Origin: Streptomyces ruber
GTDB lineage: Bacteria; Actinomycetota; Actinomycetes; Streptomycetales; Streptomycetaceae
NCBI RefSeq assembly: GCF_014648075.1
Contig: NZ_BMQK01000013.1
Coordinates: 124,001 to 188,000, forward strand
Reading direction: 5' to 3'
Length of the DNA: 64,000 nucleotides
A program made the position numbers and the translations under genes. Each line of letters starts with the position of its first letter. The first letter of the stretch is position 1. Below the pieces are notes generated by a model, which had not been told where the DNA came from, made no database searches, and saw only the letters and a program-made list of their open reading frames with translations. Positions 26,268 through 35,368 of the stretch are shown in pieces.

Positions 26268-28540
26268 GCAAGACCCCTCTGGACACGGTCGAGCACGCGG
26301 CCGCGACCCCGGACGTCGAGCTGCCCTGGGCCGAACTCGGCCTGAAGAAGGACGAGTACGAGCGGGTCGTGGAGATCCTCGGCCGCCGGCCCACCGGCGC
26401 CGAGCTCGCCATGTACTCGGTCATGTGGTCCGAGCACTGCTCGTACAAGTCCTCCAAGGTCCACCTGCGCCAGTTCGGCGAAAAGGCGCCCCAGTCGGAC
26501 GCCCTGCTCGTCGGCATAGGCGAGAACGCGGGCGTCGTGGACGTCGGCCAGGGCTACGCGGTCACCTTCAAGGTGGAGTCGCACAACCACCCCTCCTACG
26601 TGGAGCCCTACCAGGGCGCGGCCACGGGTGTCGGCGGCATCGTGCGCGACATCATCGCGATGGGCGCGCGGCCGGTGGCCGTCGTGGACCCGCTGCGCTT
26701 CGGCGCCGCGGACCACCCGGACACCAAGCGCGTCCTGCCCGGCGTCGTCGCGGGCATCGGCGGCTACGGCAACTGCCTCGGCCTGCCCAACATCGGCGGC
26801 GAGGTCGTCTTCGACGCCTGCTACCAGGGCAACCCGCTGGTCAACGCCGGTGCCATCGGCGTCATGCGGCACGAGGACATCCACCTCGCGAAGGCGTCCG
26901 GCGCGGGCAACAAGGTCATCCTGTACGGCGCCCGGACCGGCGGCGACGGCATCGGCGGCGCCTCGATCCTGGCCTCCGAGACCTTCGACGACGCCAAGCC
27001 CTCGAAGCGCCCCGCCGTCCAGGTCGGCGACCCCTTCCAGGAGAAGCTGCTCATCGAGTGCACCCTGGAGGCGTTCGCCGAGAAGCTCGTCGTCGGCATC
27101 CAGGACCTCGGCGCCGCCGGTCTGTCCTGCGCCACCTCCGAGCTCGCCTCCAACGGCTCCGGCGGCATGCGCGTCACGCTGGACGACGTCCCCCTGCGCG
27201 ACTCCACGCTCTCGCCCGAGGAGATCCTCATGAGCGAGTCGCAGGAGCGCATGTGCGCGGTCGTGGAGCCCGACAAGGTCGACCGCTTCCTCGCCATCTG
27301 CGACAAGTGGGACGTCATCGCCACCGTCATCGGCGAGGTGACGGACGGCGACCGGCTGGAGATCTTCTGGCACGGGGAGAAGATCGTCGACGTCGACCCG
27401 CGCACGGTCGCGCACGACGGCCCGGTCTACGAGCGCCCGTACGCCCGCCCGGACTGGCAGGACGCCCTCCAGGCGGACGACGCGAACAAGCTGCCCCGCC
27501 CGGAGACGAGCGAGGAGCTGCGCGAGCAGGTCCTCAAGCTGGTGAGCTCCCCGAACCAGGCCTCCAAGTCCTGGATCACCTCCCAGTACGACCACTTCGT
27601 GCAGGGCAACACGGTCCTCGCCCAGCCCGAGGACTCCGGCATGATCCGCGTCGACGAGGAGTCCGGCCTCGGCGTCGCCATCGCGACCGACGGCAACGGC
27701 CGGTACGCGAAGCTCGACCCGTACACGGGCGCGCAGCTCGCCCTGGCGGAGGCGTACCGCAACGTCGCCACCACCGGCGCCAAGCCCCTCGCGGTCTCCG
27801 ACTGCCTGAACTTCGGCTCCCCCGAGGACCCGGCGGTCATGTGGCAGTTCGCGGAGGCCGTGCGCGGTCTCGCGGACGCCTGTCAGCAGCTCGGCACCCC
27901 GGTGACCGGCGGCAACGTCTCCCTCTACAACCAGACGGGCGAGGCGGCGATCCACCCGACCCCGGTCGTGGCGGTCCTCGGCGTCATCGACGACGTGGCG
28001 CGGCGCACGCCGGTCGCCTTCCAGGAGGAGGGCCAGCTGCTCTACCTCCTCGGCGACACCCGCGAGGAGTTCGGCGGCTCGGCCTGGTCCCAGGTGATCC
28101 ACGACCACCTCGGCGGACTGCCACCGCAGGTGGACCTGGAGCGCGAGCGGCTGCTCGGCGAGATCCTGATCTCCGCCTCCCGCGACGGCATGATCGACTC
28201 CGCGCACGACCTGTCCGACGGCGGTCTGATCCAGGCCGTGGTCGAGTCGGCGCTGCTCGGCGGCAAGGGCGCGCGGCTGGTCGTCCCGGACGGGCTCGAC
28301 GCCTTCACGTTCCTCCTCTCCGAGTCGGCGGGGCGCGCGATCGTCGCCGTGCCGCGCTCGGAGGAGGTCCGCTTCAACGACATGTGCGGCGCGCGGGGCC
28401 TGCCGGTCACCCGCATCGGTGTCGTGGACGGCACTGTGTCCGACGGAAATGCGGTGGTGGAGGTCCAGGGCGAGTTCACGCTCTCCCTGGACGAGCTGCG
28501 CACGGCGCACGAGGGGACGATCCCGGCGCTGCTGGCGTAG
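26264..28540 (+). CDS. purL: FGAM synthase subunit PurL (small type)
   Basis: The ATP-dependent synthetase subunit (758 residues, the PurS/PurQ-dependent short form). Motifs: MWSEHCSYKSSKVHLR, FKVESHNHPSYVEPYQGAATGVGGIVRD (metal/substrate), then a pseudo-duplicated half with YDHFVQGNTV, ATDGNGRYAKLDPY and the SAHDLSDGGL segment. ATG 26264 overlaps the purQ stop; reading upstream only enters purQ out of frame. Confidence 0.97.
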   Translation: MSKTPLDTVEHAAATPDVELPWAELGLKKDEYERVVEILGRRPTGAELAMYSVMWSEHCSYKSSKVHLRQFGEKAPQSDALLVGIGENAGVVDVGQGYAVTFKVESHNHPSYVEPYQGAATGVGGIVRDIIAMGARPVAVVDPLRFGAADHPDTKRVLPGVVAGIGGYGNCLGLPNIGGEVVFDACYQGNPLVNAGAIGVMRHEDIHLAKASGAGNKVILYGARTGGDGIGGASILASETFDDAKPSKRPAVQVGDPFQEKLLIECTLEAFAEKLVVGIQDLGAAGLSCATSELASNGSGGMRVTLDDVPLRDSTLSPEEILMSESQERMCAVVEPDKVDRFLAICDKWDVIATVIGEVTDGDRLEIFWHGEKIVDVDPRTVAHDGPVYERPYARPDWQDALQADDANKLPRPETSEELREQVLKLVSSPNQASKSWITSQYDHFVQGNTVLAQPEDSGMIRVDEESGLGVAIATDGNGRYAKLDPYTGAQLALAEAYRNVATTGAKPLAVSDCLNFGSPEDPAVMWQFAEAVRGLADACQQLGTPVTGGNVSLYNQTGEAAIHPTPVVAVLGVIDDVARRTPVAFQEEGQLLYLLGDTREEFGGSAWSQVIHDHLGGLPPQVDLERERLLGEILISASRDGMIDSAHDLSDGGLIQAVVESALLGGKGARLVVPDGLDAFTFLLSESAGRAIVAVPRSEEVRFNDMCGARGLPVTRIGVVDGTVSDGNAVVEVQGEFTLSLDELRTAHEGTIPALLA

Positions 28541-28574
28541 TCCCGCCGCAGCGGCAGCGGCAGCGGCAGCTGTG

Positions 28575-28610
28575 CGAAGCCCCCGTCCGGTTCTCCGGGC
28601 GGGGGCTTCG
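28575..28610 (+). terminator. Terminator of purSQL
   Basis: 16-bp stem with one G-U pair around TTCT, 35 bases after the purL stop. Confidence 0.85.
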
Positions 28611-28655
28611 GCGTGTCCGGGTACGGCGTGTCCGGGTGCGGCGTGTCCTGGTAGG
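28611..28655. repeat. 15-bp tandem repeat, three copies
   Basis: GCGTGTCCGGGTACG is followed by two degenerate copies (28626-28640, 28641-28655), directly between the purL terminator and the peptidase remnant. Confidence 0.8.
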
Positions 28656-28656
28656 G

Positions 28657-28905
28657 AAACCCGCGACGTACGCCATCGACGTCATCGCCGAGCCCGAGCC
28701 GGGCGCCCGCCCCGCCTTCCGCGCACTGTGGCCGCTCGCACGCCGCCCCCAGGACGTCCCGGCCTGCGGTGCCCCGATCCGCGCGGTCGCCGACGCCACG
28801 GTCGTACGGGCCGCCGACGGCCGGCGCGACCATCCGGGCCGCACCTCGCTGCCGGCCCTGCTGTACCTGATGCGGCGCGGCGTCGGAGGCCCCGCAACGG
28901 GGGGA
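28657..28905 (+). pseudogene. Remnant of an M23-family peptidase gene
   Basis: A short open stretch reads TYAIDVIAEPEPGARPAFRALWPL, then GAPIRAVADATVVRAADG and RDHPGRTSLPALLYLM. This resembles the start of the LytM/M23 domain of a Streptomyces secreted-peptidase family (G-x-P-V-R-A-V-A-D-G-T-V-V followed by a conserved SRTSxPALLYLM). No start codon with a ribosome site and no downstream His/Asp zinc motif remains: homology stops within about 80 codons. Reads as a decayed, 3'-deleted gene. Recognised from memory only. Confidence 0.5.
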
Positions 28906-28952
28906 TCTCCGAGGCGTCCCCGGCAGACGTCGCCCGCACATAGGGTGACGCC

Positions 28953-29750
28953 ATGCCCCCGGCCAAGAAGCGCACCCGCAGTTACGACCCGGCCAAGATC
29001 CGCGCCGCGGTGCTCGCCCAGTTCGGAAACGTACGGGGTGCCGTACACACCCTCACCCCCGAGCAGCTCGCCGCCCCCACCCGCCTCGGCGACTGGACCG
29101 TGCGGGACCTGGCGGTGCACATCGCGATGACCCTGGAGCTCGCCAACCGCGCCGTGGACGCGCCGGAACCGGCCGAGCCGGACCTCGGGCCGCACGACGT
29201 CCTCTTCGCGAGCGCCCCGTACGCGGAGGGCATCGCCGAGCGCGTCCGGGAGACCGCCGAGCGCACCCCCGATCTCGACGCCCTGTTCGCCGGCACCGAG
29301 GAGCGCCTCACCGCACGTCTCGCCGCGACGCCCGGCACCCGGTTGCTCGCCATCCGGGCCGGTGCGGTTCCCCTCGCCGACTACTTGGTCACCCGCACCG
29401 TCGAACTGGTCGTCCACACCGACGACCTCAACGCCGCCGTGCCGGGCCTCGACATCCCGTACGACCGTCAGGCCCTCGCCGCCTGTACCCGGCTGCTCGC
29501 CGACGCACTCGCCGTGAAGGCGCCCGGCGCCTCGACCGAGGTGCGGGTGCCGCCGTACGCCGTGGTGCAGTGCGTCGAGGGCCCGCGGCACACCCGTGGC
29601 ACCCCGCCCAACGTCGTCGAGACCGACCCGCTGACCTGGATCCGGCTCGCCACGGGACGTGAGGACTGGAAGACCTCCGTACGGGAGGCGCGCGTCAGCG
29701 CCAGCGGTGAGCGCGCCGACCTCGGCGCTCTGCTGCCCCTGATGGCGTGA
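28953..29750 (+). CDS. Maleylpyruvate isomerase/sterol-carrier-like protein
   Basis: A 265-residue protein with an N-terminal DinB/MDMPI-like four-helix region (residues about 14-180: LTPEQLAAPTRLGDWTVRDLAVHIAM, VTRTVELVVHTDDL). Metal-binding His residues of mycothiol-dependent enzymes are partly visible (the WTVRDLAVH and HTDDL His). The C-terminal part (PPYAVVQCVEGPRHTRGTPPNVVETDPLTWIRLATG) resembles an SCP2-like lipid-binding fold. Commonly annotated as a sterol carrier family protein in Streptomyces. Role unknown, probably mycothiol-related chemistry. ATG 28953 follows AGGGTGACGCC. Confidence 0.75.
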   Translation: MPPAKKRTRSYDPAKIRAAVLAQFGNVRGAVHTLTPEQLAAPTRLGDWTVRDLAVHIAMTLELANRAVDAPEPAEPDLGPHDVLFASAPYAEGIAERVRETAERTPDLDALFAGTEERLTARLAATPGTRLLAIRAGAVPLADYLVTRTVELVVHTDDLNAAVPGLDIPYDRQALAACTRLLADALAVKAPGASTEVRVPPYAVVQCVEGPRHTRGTPPNVVETDPLTWIRLATGREDWKTSVREARVSASGERADLGALLPLMA

Positions 29751-29760
29751 GCCCGGCGAA

Positions 29761-29774
29761 GTTTCACGTGAAAC
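29761..29774. promoter_or_regulatory. parS site (ParB binding), perfect
   Basis: GTTTCACGTGAAAC exactly matches the chromosomal parS consensus. It is the core of a 32-bp perfect palindrome (29752-29783), so it may also end transcription of the upstream gene. ParB loads here to organise and segregate origin regions, which in Streptomyces cluster around oriC. Confidence 0.9.
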
Positions 29775-29824
29775 TTCGCCGGGATTCCCTGGAACCGCTC
29801 CGCCGTCCCACCCGTCCCAGCGGC

Positions 29825-30631
29825 ATGGACAAGCAGCGACTGACTCTCACCGCCCTGACCCTCCTGCCGCTCGCGGTGGCCTGCGGCAGCGAGTCGGGCA
29901 GCGGCTCCGTCGGCACTCAGACCCCGGCGTCCCAGCCCGTCACCGGCATCCACTGGAACGTCGACAGCCTGACCACCGACGGGATGACCATCACGGCCCC
30001 CGACGACGCCTTCCTGCGGATCGCCGAGAACGGCAAGGTCCAGGGCAACTACGGGTGCAACGACTTCGGCGCCACCGCGACCGTCGAGGGCGACCGGGTG
30101 GACTTCGGGAAGGCGGAGTCCACGGTGACGGCCTGCGTGCAGGAGGCTGCGATGTCGTTCGAGGAGTCCTTCTCCCGCGCCCTCGCCGGGGGAGCTCTCG
30201 CGGCCGACGTGCACGACGGCGAACTCACCCTCACCACCGACGACGGGGACACGGTCCGGCTGAGCGAGGAGAAGTCCGCCGGACTGTACGGCACGAAGTG
30301 GACGGTCACCGCGCTCCGGGACGGCAGCGCCGCGAAACCCCTCCCCGAGGAGGCCAAGGACAAGGCCTGGCTCACCTTCGACGAGAAGGCCGGCACGGTC
30401 AGCGGCAGCCTGGGCTGCAATCAGGTCTCCGCGAAGGCGACCGTACGCGACGGTCACATCACCCTCGGCGCCCCCGAAGCCACCCGCAAGATGTGCGACG
30501 GCTCACTCATGGACACCGAACAGTCCTTGCTCAAGCTTTTCGACAGCAAGATCGAATACCGGATCGACCACCGCGATATCACGCTGACCAGGGAAAACGG
30601 CGAAGGTGTCAGTGGGGTGGCCGACGGCTGA
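29825..30631 (+). CDS. META-domain lipoprotein, two repeats
   Basis: A 268-residue exported lipoprotein. The signal ends in the lipobox LAVAC with the lipidated Cys at residue 20. Two META (HslJ-like) domains follow: about 38-130 (ITGIHWNV-type start, GNYGCNDFGAT) and about 150-255 (LYGTKWTVTAL, SGSLGCNQVSA), each with the G-x-x-x-C-N core. Meta domains are linked to stress and heat-shock lipoproteins, mechanism unknown. ATG 29825 was chosen because it directly begins the signal peptide; the frame upstream contains the parS palindrome. Confidence 0.88.
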   Translation: MDKQRLTLTALTLLPLAVACGSESGSGSVGTQTPASQPVTGIHWNVDSLTTDGMTITAPDDAFLRIAENGKVQGNYGCNDFGATATVEGDRVDFGKAESTVTACVQEAAMSFEESFSRALAGGALAADVHDGELTLTTDDGDTVRLSEEKSAGLYGTKWTVTALRDGSAAKPLPEEAKDKAWLTFDEKAGTVSGSLGCNQVSAKATVRDGHITLGAPEATRKMCDGSLMDTEQSLLKLFDSKIEYRIDHRDITLTRENGEGVSGVADG

Positions 30632-30703
30632 GCCGCGCCGGCAAGGATCGCCTCACCGGCGTCATCCGAGATCACCGGATTCGGACCAGTGCACGATCTC
30701 GCC

Positions 30704-30709
30704 TACACT
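30704..30709 (+). promoter_or_regulatory. Possible -10 of purF
   Basis: TACACT lies 7 bases before the purF GTG, and no ribosome site is present, suggesting a leaderless transcript. No strong -35 was seen. Confidence 0.4.
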
Positions 30710-30716
30710 CGGTGGC

Positions 30717-32243
30717 GTGCCACGTGGTGACGGTCGACTCAATCACGATCTGCTTCCCGGCGAGAAGGGCCCCCAGGACGCGTGCGGCGTCTTCGGTGTC
30801 TGGGCTCCGGGCGAAGAGGTCGCAAAGCTCACGTACTTCGGGCTGTACGCCCTCCAGCATCGGGGCCAGGAATCCGCGGGAATCGCGGTCAGCAACGGCT
30901 CCCAGATCCTCGTCTTCAAGGACATGGGACTGGTCTCCCAGGTCTTCGACGAAACCTCGCTCGGCGCCCTCCAGGGACACATCGCCGTCGGGCATGCCCG
31001 CTACTCGACCACCGGCGCCTCCATCTGGGAGAACGCCCAGCCGACGTTCCGCGCCACCGCGCGCGGTTCCATCGCGCTCGGCCACAACGGCAACCTGGTG
31101 AACACCGCCCAGCTCGCGGAGATGGTCGCCGACCTGCCCAAGCAGGACGGCCGCACCCCGCAGGTCGCCGCGACCAACGACACCGACCTCGTCACGGCGC
31201 TGCTGGCCGGACAGGTCGACGACGACGGCAAGCCGCTGAGCGTCGAGGACGCGGCCGCGAAGGTCCTCCCGCAGGTCCAGGGCGCCTTCTCGCTCGTCTT
31301 CATGGACGATCACACCCTTTATGCGGCCCGCGACCCGCAGGGCATCCGCCCGCTGGTCCTCGGCCGGCTGGAGCGCGGCTGGGTGGTCGCCTCCGAGACC
31401 GCCGCCCTCGACATCGTGGGCGCCAGCTTCGTCCGTGAGATCGAACCGGGCGAGTTCATCGCCGTCGACGAGAACGGCCTGCGCACCTCGCGCTTCGCGG
31501 AAGCGAAGCCCAAGGGCTGTGTCTTCGAGTACGTGTACCTGGCCCGCCCGGACACCGACATCGCCGGCCGGAACGTCTACCTGTCCCGCGTGGAGATGGG
31601 CCGCCGTCTCGCCGCCGAAGCGCCCGCCGAGGCCGACCTCGTCATAGCCACCCCGGAGTCCGGGACTCCGGCCGCGATCGGCTACGCGGAGGCCAGCGGG
31701 ATCCCGTTCGGCAGCGGTCTGGTGAAGAACGCCTACGTCGGACGTACGTTCATCCAGCCCTCGCAGACGATCCGCCAGCTGGGCATCCGGCTGAAGCTGA
31801 ACCCCCTGAGGGAAGTCATCAAGGGCAAGCGCCTGGTGGTCGTCGACGACTCGATCGTCCGCGGCAACACCCAGCGCGCCCTCGTCCGCATGCTGCGCGA
31901 GGCGGGCGCCGCCGAGGTCCACATCCGGATCTCCTCCCCGCCCGTGAAGTGGCCCTGCTTTTTCGGCATCGACTTCGCCACCCGCGCCGAGCTCATCGCC
32001 AACGGCATGTCGGTCGACGAGATCGGCCGCTCCCTGGGCGCCGACTCGCTGTCGTACATCTCCATCGACGGCATGATCGAGGCGACCACCATCGCCAAGC
32101 CGAACCTCTGCCGCGCCTGCTTCGACGGTGACTACCCGATGGAGCTCCCGGACCCCGAGCTGCTCGGCAAGCAGCTCCTGGAGACCGAGCTGGCCGCCGG
32201 GCCCGCCGCCACGGCCGCCGCCGACGCGATCCGCCGTCCGTAG
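30717..32243 (+). CDS. purF: Amidophosphoribosyltransferase
   Basis: First committed step of purine synthesis: PRPP + glutamine to phosphoribosylamine. 508 residues. GTG 30717 gives a 22-residue propeptide that is probably removed to expose Cys23 (DACGVFGVW), the N-terminal nucleophile of class II glutaminases. LYALQHRGQESAG, GHARYSTTG and GHNGNLVN mark the glutaminase domain; VVVDDSIVRGNT is the PRPP loop. Cys residues around KWPCFFGID and LCRACFDG fit the Fe-S cluster ligands of the B. subtilis-type enzyme. Followed by purM after 43 bases, an operon. Confidence 0.96.
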   Translation: MPRGDGRLNHDLLPGEKGPQDACGVFGVWAPGEEVAKLTYFGLYALQHRGQESAGIAVSNGSQILVFKDMGLVSQVFDETSLGALQGHIAVGHARYSTTGASIWENAQPTFRATARGSIALGHNGNLVNTAQLAEMVADLPKQDGRTPQVAATNDTDLVTALLAGQVDDDGKPLSVEDAAAKVLPQVQGAFSLVFMDDHTLYAARDPQGIRPLVLGRLERGWVVASETAALDIVGASFVREIEPGEFIAVDENGLRTSRFAEAKPKGCVFEYVYLARPDTDIAGRNVYLSRVEMGRRLAAEAPAEADLVIATPESGTPAAIGYAEASGIPFGSGLVKNAYVGRTFIQPSQTIRQLGIRLKLNPLREVIKGKRLVVVDDSIVRGNTQRALVRMLREAGAAEVHIRISSPPVKWPCFFGIDFATRAELIANGMSVDEIGRSLGADSLSYISIDGMIEATTIAKPNLCRACFDGDYPMELPDPELLGKQLLETELAAGPAATAAADAIRRP

Positions 32244-32286
32244 CCGGCCCGTTTTTCTGCCGTACGACACAAAGGTTCTCATCGTC

Positions 32287-33354
32287 ATGTCTGAGACAAC
32301 TGGTGCCAGCTACGCGGCCGCGGGCGTCGACATCGAGGCGGGCGACCGCGCCGTCGAGCTGATGAAGGAGTGGGTGAAGAAGACGCAGCGCCCCGAGGTC
32401 CTCGGCGGCCTCGGCGGCTTCGCCGGGCTCTTCGACGCCTCCGCCCTCAAGCGCTACGAGCGCCCCCTCCTCGCCTCCGCCACGGACGGCGTGGGCACGA
32501 AGGTCGACATCGCCCGGCAGCTGGGCGTGTACGACACCATCGGCCACGACCTCGTCGCGATGGTCATGGACGACATCGTCGTGTGCGGCGCCGAACCGCT
32601 GTTCATGACCGACTACATCTGCGTCGGCAAGGTCCACCCCGAGCGCGTCGCCGCCATCGTGAAGGGCATCGCCGAGGGCTGTGTACTGGCCGGATGCGCG
32701 CTGGTGGGCGGTGAGACGGCCGAACACCCGGGCCTGCTGGGTCCGGACGACTTCGACGTCGCCGGCGCCGGTACGGGCGTCGTGGAGGCCGACCGGGTGC
32801 TGGGCGCCGATCGCATCCGTACGGGTGACGCGGTGATCGCCATGGCCTCCTCGGGCCTTCACTCCAACGGGTACTCGCTGGTCCGGCACGTCCTGCTGGA
32901 GCGCGCTGGCCTCTCGCTGGACGCGCGGATCGAGGAGCTGGGCCGCACGCTCGGCGAGGAGCTGCTGGAACCCACCAAGATCTACTCGCTGGACTGCCTG
33001 GCGCTGCTCCGCACCACCGAGGTGCACGCCTTCAGCCACGTCACGGGCGGTGGGCTCGCGGCCAACCTGGCCCGGGTGGTCCCCGACAGCCTGCACGCGG
33101 TCGTCGACCGCTCCACCTGGACCCCGGACCCGATCTTCGATCTGGTGGGCCGGACCGGCGACGTCGAGCGCCTGGAGCTGGAGAAGACGCTGAACATGGG
33201 CGTCGGCATGATCGCGGTCGTACCGCTGGAGGCCGTGGACGTCGCGCTGACGACCCTCGCCGACCGCGGGGTCGAGGCATGGGTCGCCGGTGAGATCACC
33301 GAGCGCGGCGAGCACACCACGGGCGCCGCCCTGGTCGGGGACTACGCGAGCTGA
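32287..33354 (+). CDS. purM: AIR synthetase
   Basis: Converts FGAM to AIR with ATP. 355 residues. Motifs: GGFAGLFD, SATDGVGTKVDIA, HDLVAMVMDDIVVCGAEPLFMTDY, LVGGETAEHPG and SSGLHSNGYSLVR; the C-terminal HVTGGGLAANLARV is also typical. ATG 32287 gives the conserved start; the frame upstream overlaps purF. Terminator follows at 33412. Confidence 0.97.
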   Translation: MSETTGASYAAAGVDIEAGDRAVELMKEWVKKTQRPEVLGGLGGFAGLFDASALKRYERPLLASATDGVGTKVDIARQLGVYDTIGHDLVAMVMDDIVVCGAEPLFMTDYICVGKVHPERVAAIVKGIAEGCVLAGCALVGGETAEHPGLLGPDDFDVAGAGTGVVEADRVLGADRIRTGDAVIAMASSGLHSNGYSLVRHVLLERAGLSLDARIEELGRTLGEELLEPTKIYSLDCLALLRTTEVHAFSHVTGGGLAANLARVVPDSLHAVVDRSTWTPDPIFDLVGRTGDVERLELEKTLNMGVGMIAVVPLEAVDVALTTLADRGVEAWVAGEITERGEHTTGAALVGDYAS

Positions 33355-33411
33355 GGCCCCGGACGGGACCGTGAGGAGCGCTTCACCCGCCCGGCGGCGG
33401 ACAGCACACAA

Positions 33412-33441
33412 CCCGGTCCGTGGCGTGGGCCACGGACCGGG
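33412..33441. terminator. Bidirectional terminator, purM / DUF3073
   Basis: Perfect 13-bp stem (CCCGGTCCGTGGC with its complement) with a GTGG loop between convergent genes. Confidence 0.88.
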
Positions 33442-33459
33442 CGGAGAATCAGTGCAAGG

Positions 33460-33705
33460 TCAAGCGCCGCGACGACGCGAGGACTCGTCGTCCTCATCGT
33501 CCTCGTCGTCCCCGTACAGCTCGGCGTACCGTGCGTACGGGTCGTCGTCCTGCTCATCGTCCTCGAAGTGGTCGCCGTTCGGCGGCACGTTCGACGTCGA
33601 TGCGCCCAGCTCCTCGGCCAGGCGTGAGAGATCCGTCCCACCGCTGTTGTACTTCAGCTGGCGGGCGACCTTCGTCTGCTTGGCCTTGGCCCGGCCGCGC
33701 CCCAT
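33460..33705 (-). CDS. DUF3073 protein
   Basis: An 81-residue small protein conserved in Actinobacteria next to purM. Starts MGRGRAKAKQTKVARQLKYNSG, the DUF3073 signature, then an LSRLAEELGA helix and an acidic tail. The basic N-terminus and acidic C-terminus suggest nucleic-acid or chaperone-like binding, but no function is known. Confidence 0.92.
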   Translation of the reverse strand: MGRGRAKAKQTKVARQLKYNSGGTDLSRLAEELGASTSNVPPNGDHFEDDEQDDDPYARYAELYGDDEDDEDDESSRRRGA

Positions 33706-34042
33706 GGCTCGACCCCCTCAACGACGGGGCTCGACGGCCCCAGAGTCTTGACGCGTTCATGATCTAGAACGGACTCTCCGTGGAGAGACCGCCCGTAGGG
33801 CTTCCACGGTACCTGAGCCCGCGCCCATACGGTACGTCGCCCGCAGCACGCGCGTGTGCACAGGACCATGGAGGTACCCCGTCCTCGCTGGTCAATGGCG
33901 ATTTTAACCACTTATCGGGAGCCGACCCGCCGACAAGAGTGAGAGTTCTCTCCAAGTGTCCCGTCCGGGTACCGCCGGTTCCGGGTCCGGGCCGTCCCGT
34001 GCGGCGCCCCGTGGGGCGGCCTCGGGACGGCCCGGTGGAAGG
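33706..34042. other. Gap between DUF3073 gene and vdh
   Basis: 337 bases. The vdh-proximal end holds the hairpin at 33987-34035. The remainder, including the AT-richer CCACTTATCGG stretch near 33910, presumably carries the DUF3073 promoter. No credible gene seen. Confidence 0.5.
33987..34035 (-). terminator. Terminator of vdh
   Basis: 12-bp perfect outer stem (CCGGGCCGTCCC with its complement) enclosing a second GCCCC/GGGGC hairpin, 8 bases beyond the vdh stop. Confidence 0.8.
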
Positions 34043-35134
34043 TCAGCGTCCGCGCGCCTCCGCCATGAGCTGCTCGGCGATGCGGTCGGCGGCCGCCGCC
34101 GGCGGGATTCCGTCGTCCTTCGCACGTGCGAATATCGTGAGCGTGGTGTCGTAGATCTTCGCGGCCTTGGCCCGGCACCGCTCGAAGTCGAAGCCGTGCA
34201 GTTCGTCGGCGACCTGGATGACACCGCCGGCGTTCACGACGTAGTCCGGCGCGTAGAGGATGCCCCGGTCGGCCAGGTCCTTCTCGACGCCCGGGTGTGC
34301 GAGCTGGTTGTTCGCCGCCCCGCAGACCACCCGCGCGGTCAGCACGGGCACGGTGTCGTCGTTCAGGGCCCCGCCCAGCGCGCAGGGGGCGTACACGTCG
34401 AGCCCCTCGGTCCGGATGAGCGCGTCGGTGTCCGCGACGGCCGTCACGGACGGGTGGCGGTCCAGGACCCGGCGCACGGACTCCTCGCGGACGTCCGTGA
34501 TCACGACGTCGGCGCCCTCCTCCAGGAGGTGCCCCACCAGGTGGTGACCGACCTTGCCCACGCCCGCGATCCCGACCTTGCGGCCGCGCAGCGACGGGTC
34601 GCCCCAGAGGTGCTCGGCCGAGGCGCGCATGCCCTGGTACACGCCGAACGCGGTGAGCACCGAGGAGTCGCCGGCCCCGCCGTTCTCGGGTGAACGGCCG
34701 GTCGTCCAGCGGCACTCCCGGGCCACGACGTCCATGTCGGCGACGTAGGTGCCCACATCGCACGCGGTGACGTACCGCCCGCCGAGCGAGGCCACGAACC
34801 GGCCGTAGGCCAGCAGCAGTTCCTCGGTCTTGATGCGCTCCGGGTCGCCGATGATCACGGCCTTGCCCCCGCCGTGGCCGAGACCGGCCATGGCGTTCTT
34901 GTACGACATCCCGCGCGCCAGGTTCAGCGCGTCGGCGACGGCCGAGGCCTCGTCCGCGTACGGGTAGAAGCGCGTACCGCCGAGCGCGGGGCCCAGGGCG
35001 GTGGAGTGGACGGCGATCACGGCCCGGAGGCCGCTGGCTCGGTCCTGGCAGAGCACGACTTGCTCATGGCCTCCCTGGTCCGAGTGGAACAGGGTGTGCA
35101 GTACATCAGCAGGTGCGCCGGTTACGTCGGTCAC
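34043..35134 (-). CDS. vdh: Valine (branched-chain amino acid) dehydrogenase
   Basis: NAD-dependent oxidative deamination of valine/leucine/isoleucine to keto acids, which in Streptomyces also feed acyl-CoA precursors. 363 residues, as in known Streptomyces Vdh. The catalytic Lys is in GLGHGGGKAVI (glycine-rich region typical of Glu/Leu/Phe/Val dehydrogenases), substrate-binding GGTRFYPY precedes it, and the Rossmann motif is VGIAGVGKVGHHL. GTG 35134 has GGAG upstream; the reading further upstream is an unlikely extension. Divergent from the 35369 gene. Confidence 0.95.
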   Translation of the reverse strand: MTDVTGAPADVLHTLFHSDQGGHEQVVLCQDRASGLRAVIAVHSTALGPALGGTRFYPYADEASAVADALNLARGMSYKNAMAGLGHGGGKAVIIGDPERIKTEELLLAYGRFVASLGGRYVTACDVGTYVADMDVVARECRWTTGRSPENGGAGDSSVLTAFGVYQGMRASAEHLWGDPSLRGRKVGIAGVGKVGHHLVGHLLEEGADVVITDVREESVRRVLDRHPSVTAVADTDALIRTEGLDVYAPCALGGALNDDTVPVLTARVVCGAANNQLAHPGVEKDLADRGILYAPDYVVNAGGVIQVADELHGFDFERCRAKAAKIYDTTLTIFARAKDDGIPPAAAADRIAEQLMAEARGR

Positions 35135-35368
35135 GGTGGTGACTCCAGTGGTGGTAGCGGCGGTTGTGGGGCGACGCCCGTGCGGGTGGCGGGGGCCGTG
35201 GGCATGAGCGTAGAGCCTGTGGCGGTCCGCCATCCTCGCGTGGGTCGGGATCACCCTCCCTCGGAGTACGTTCGCACACGCGCGTGGGACGATTCGCTGT
35301 GTTTCCCCGCCCGCACGCGCGCGGTTCACGCCGGGTTTCGGGCCGGGGCCGGTGGGGAGGGAGCAGGG

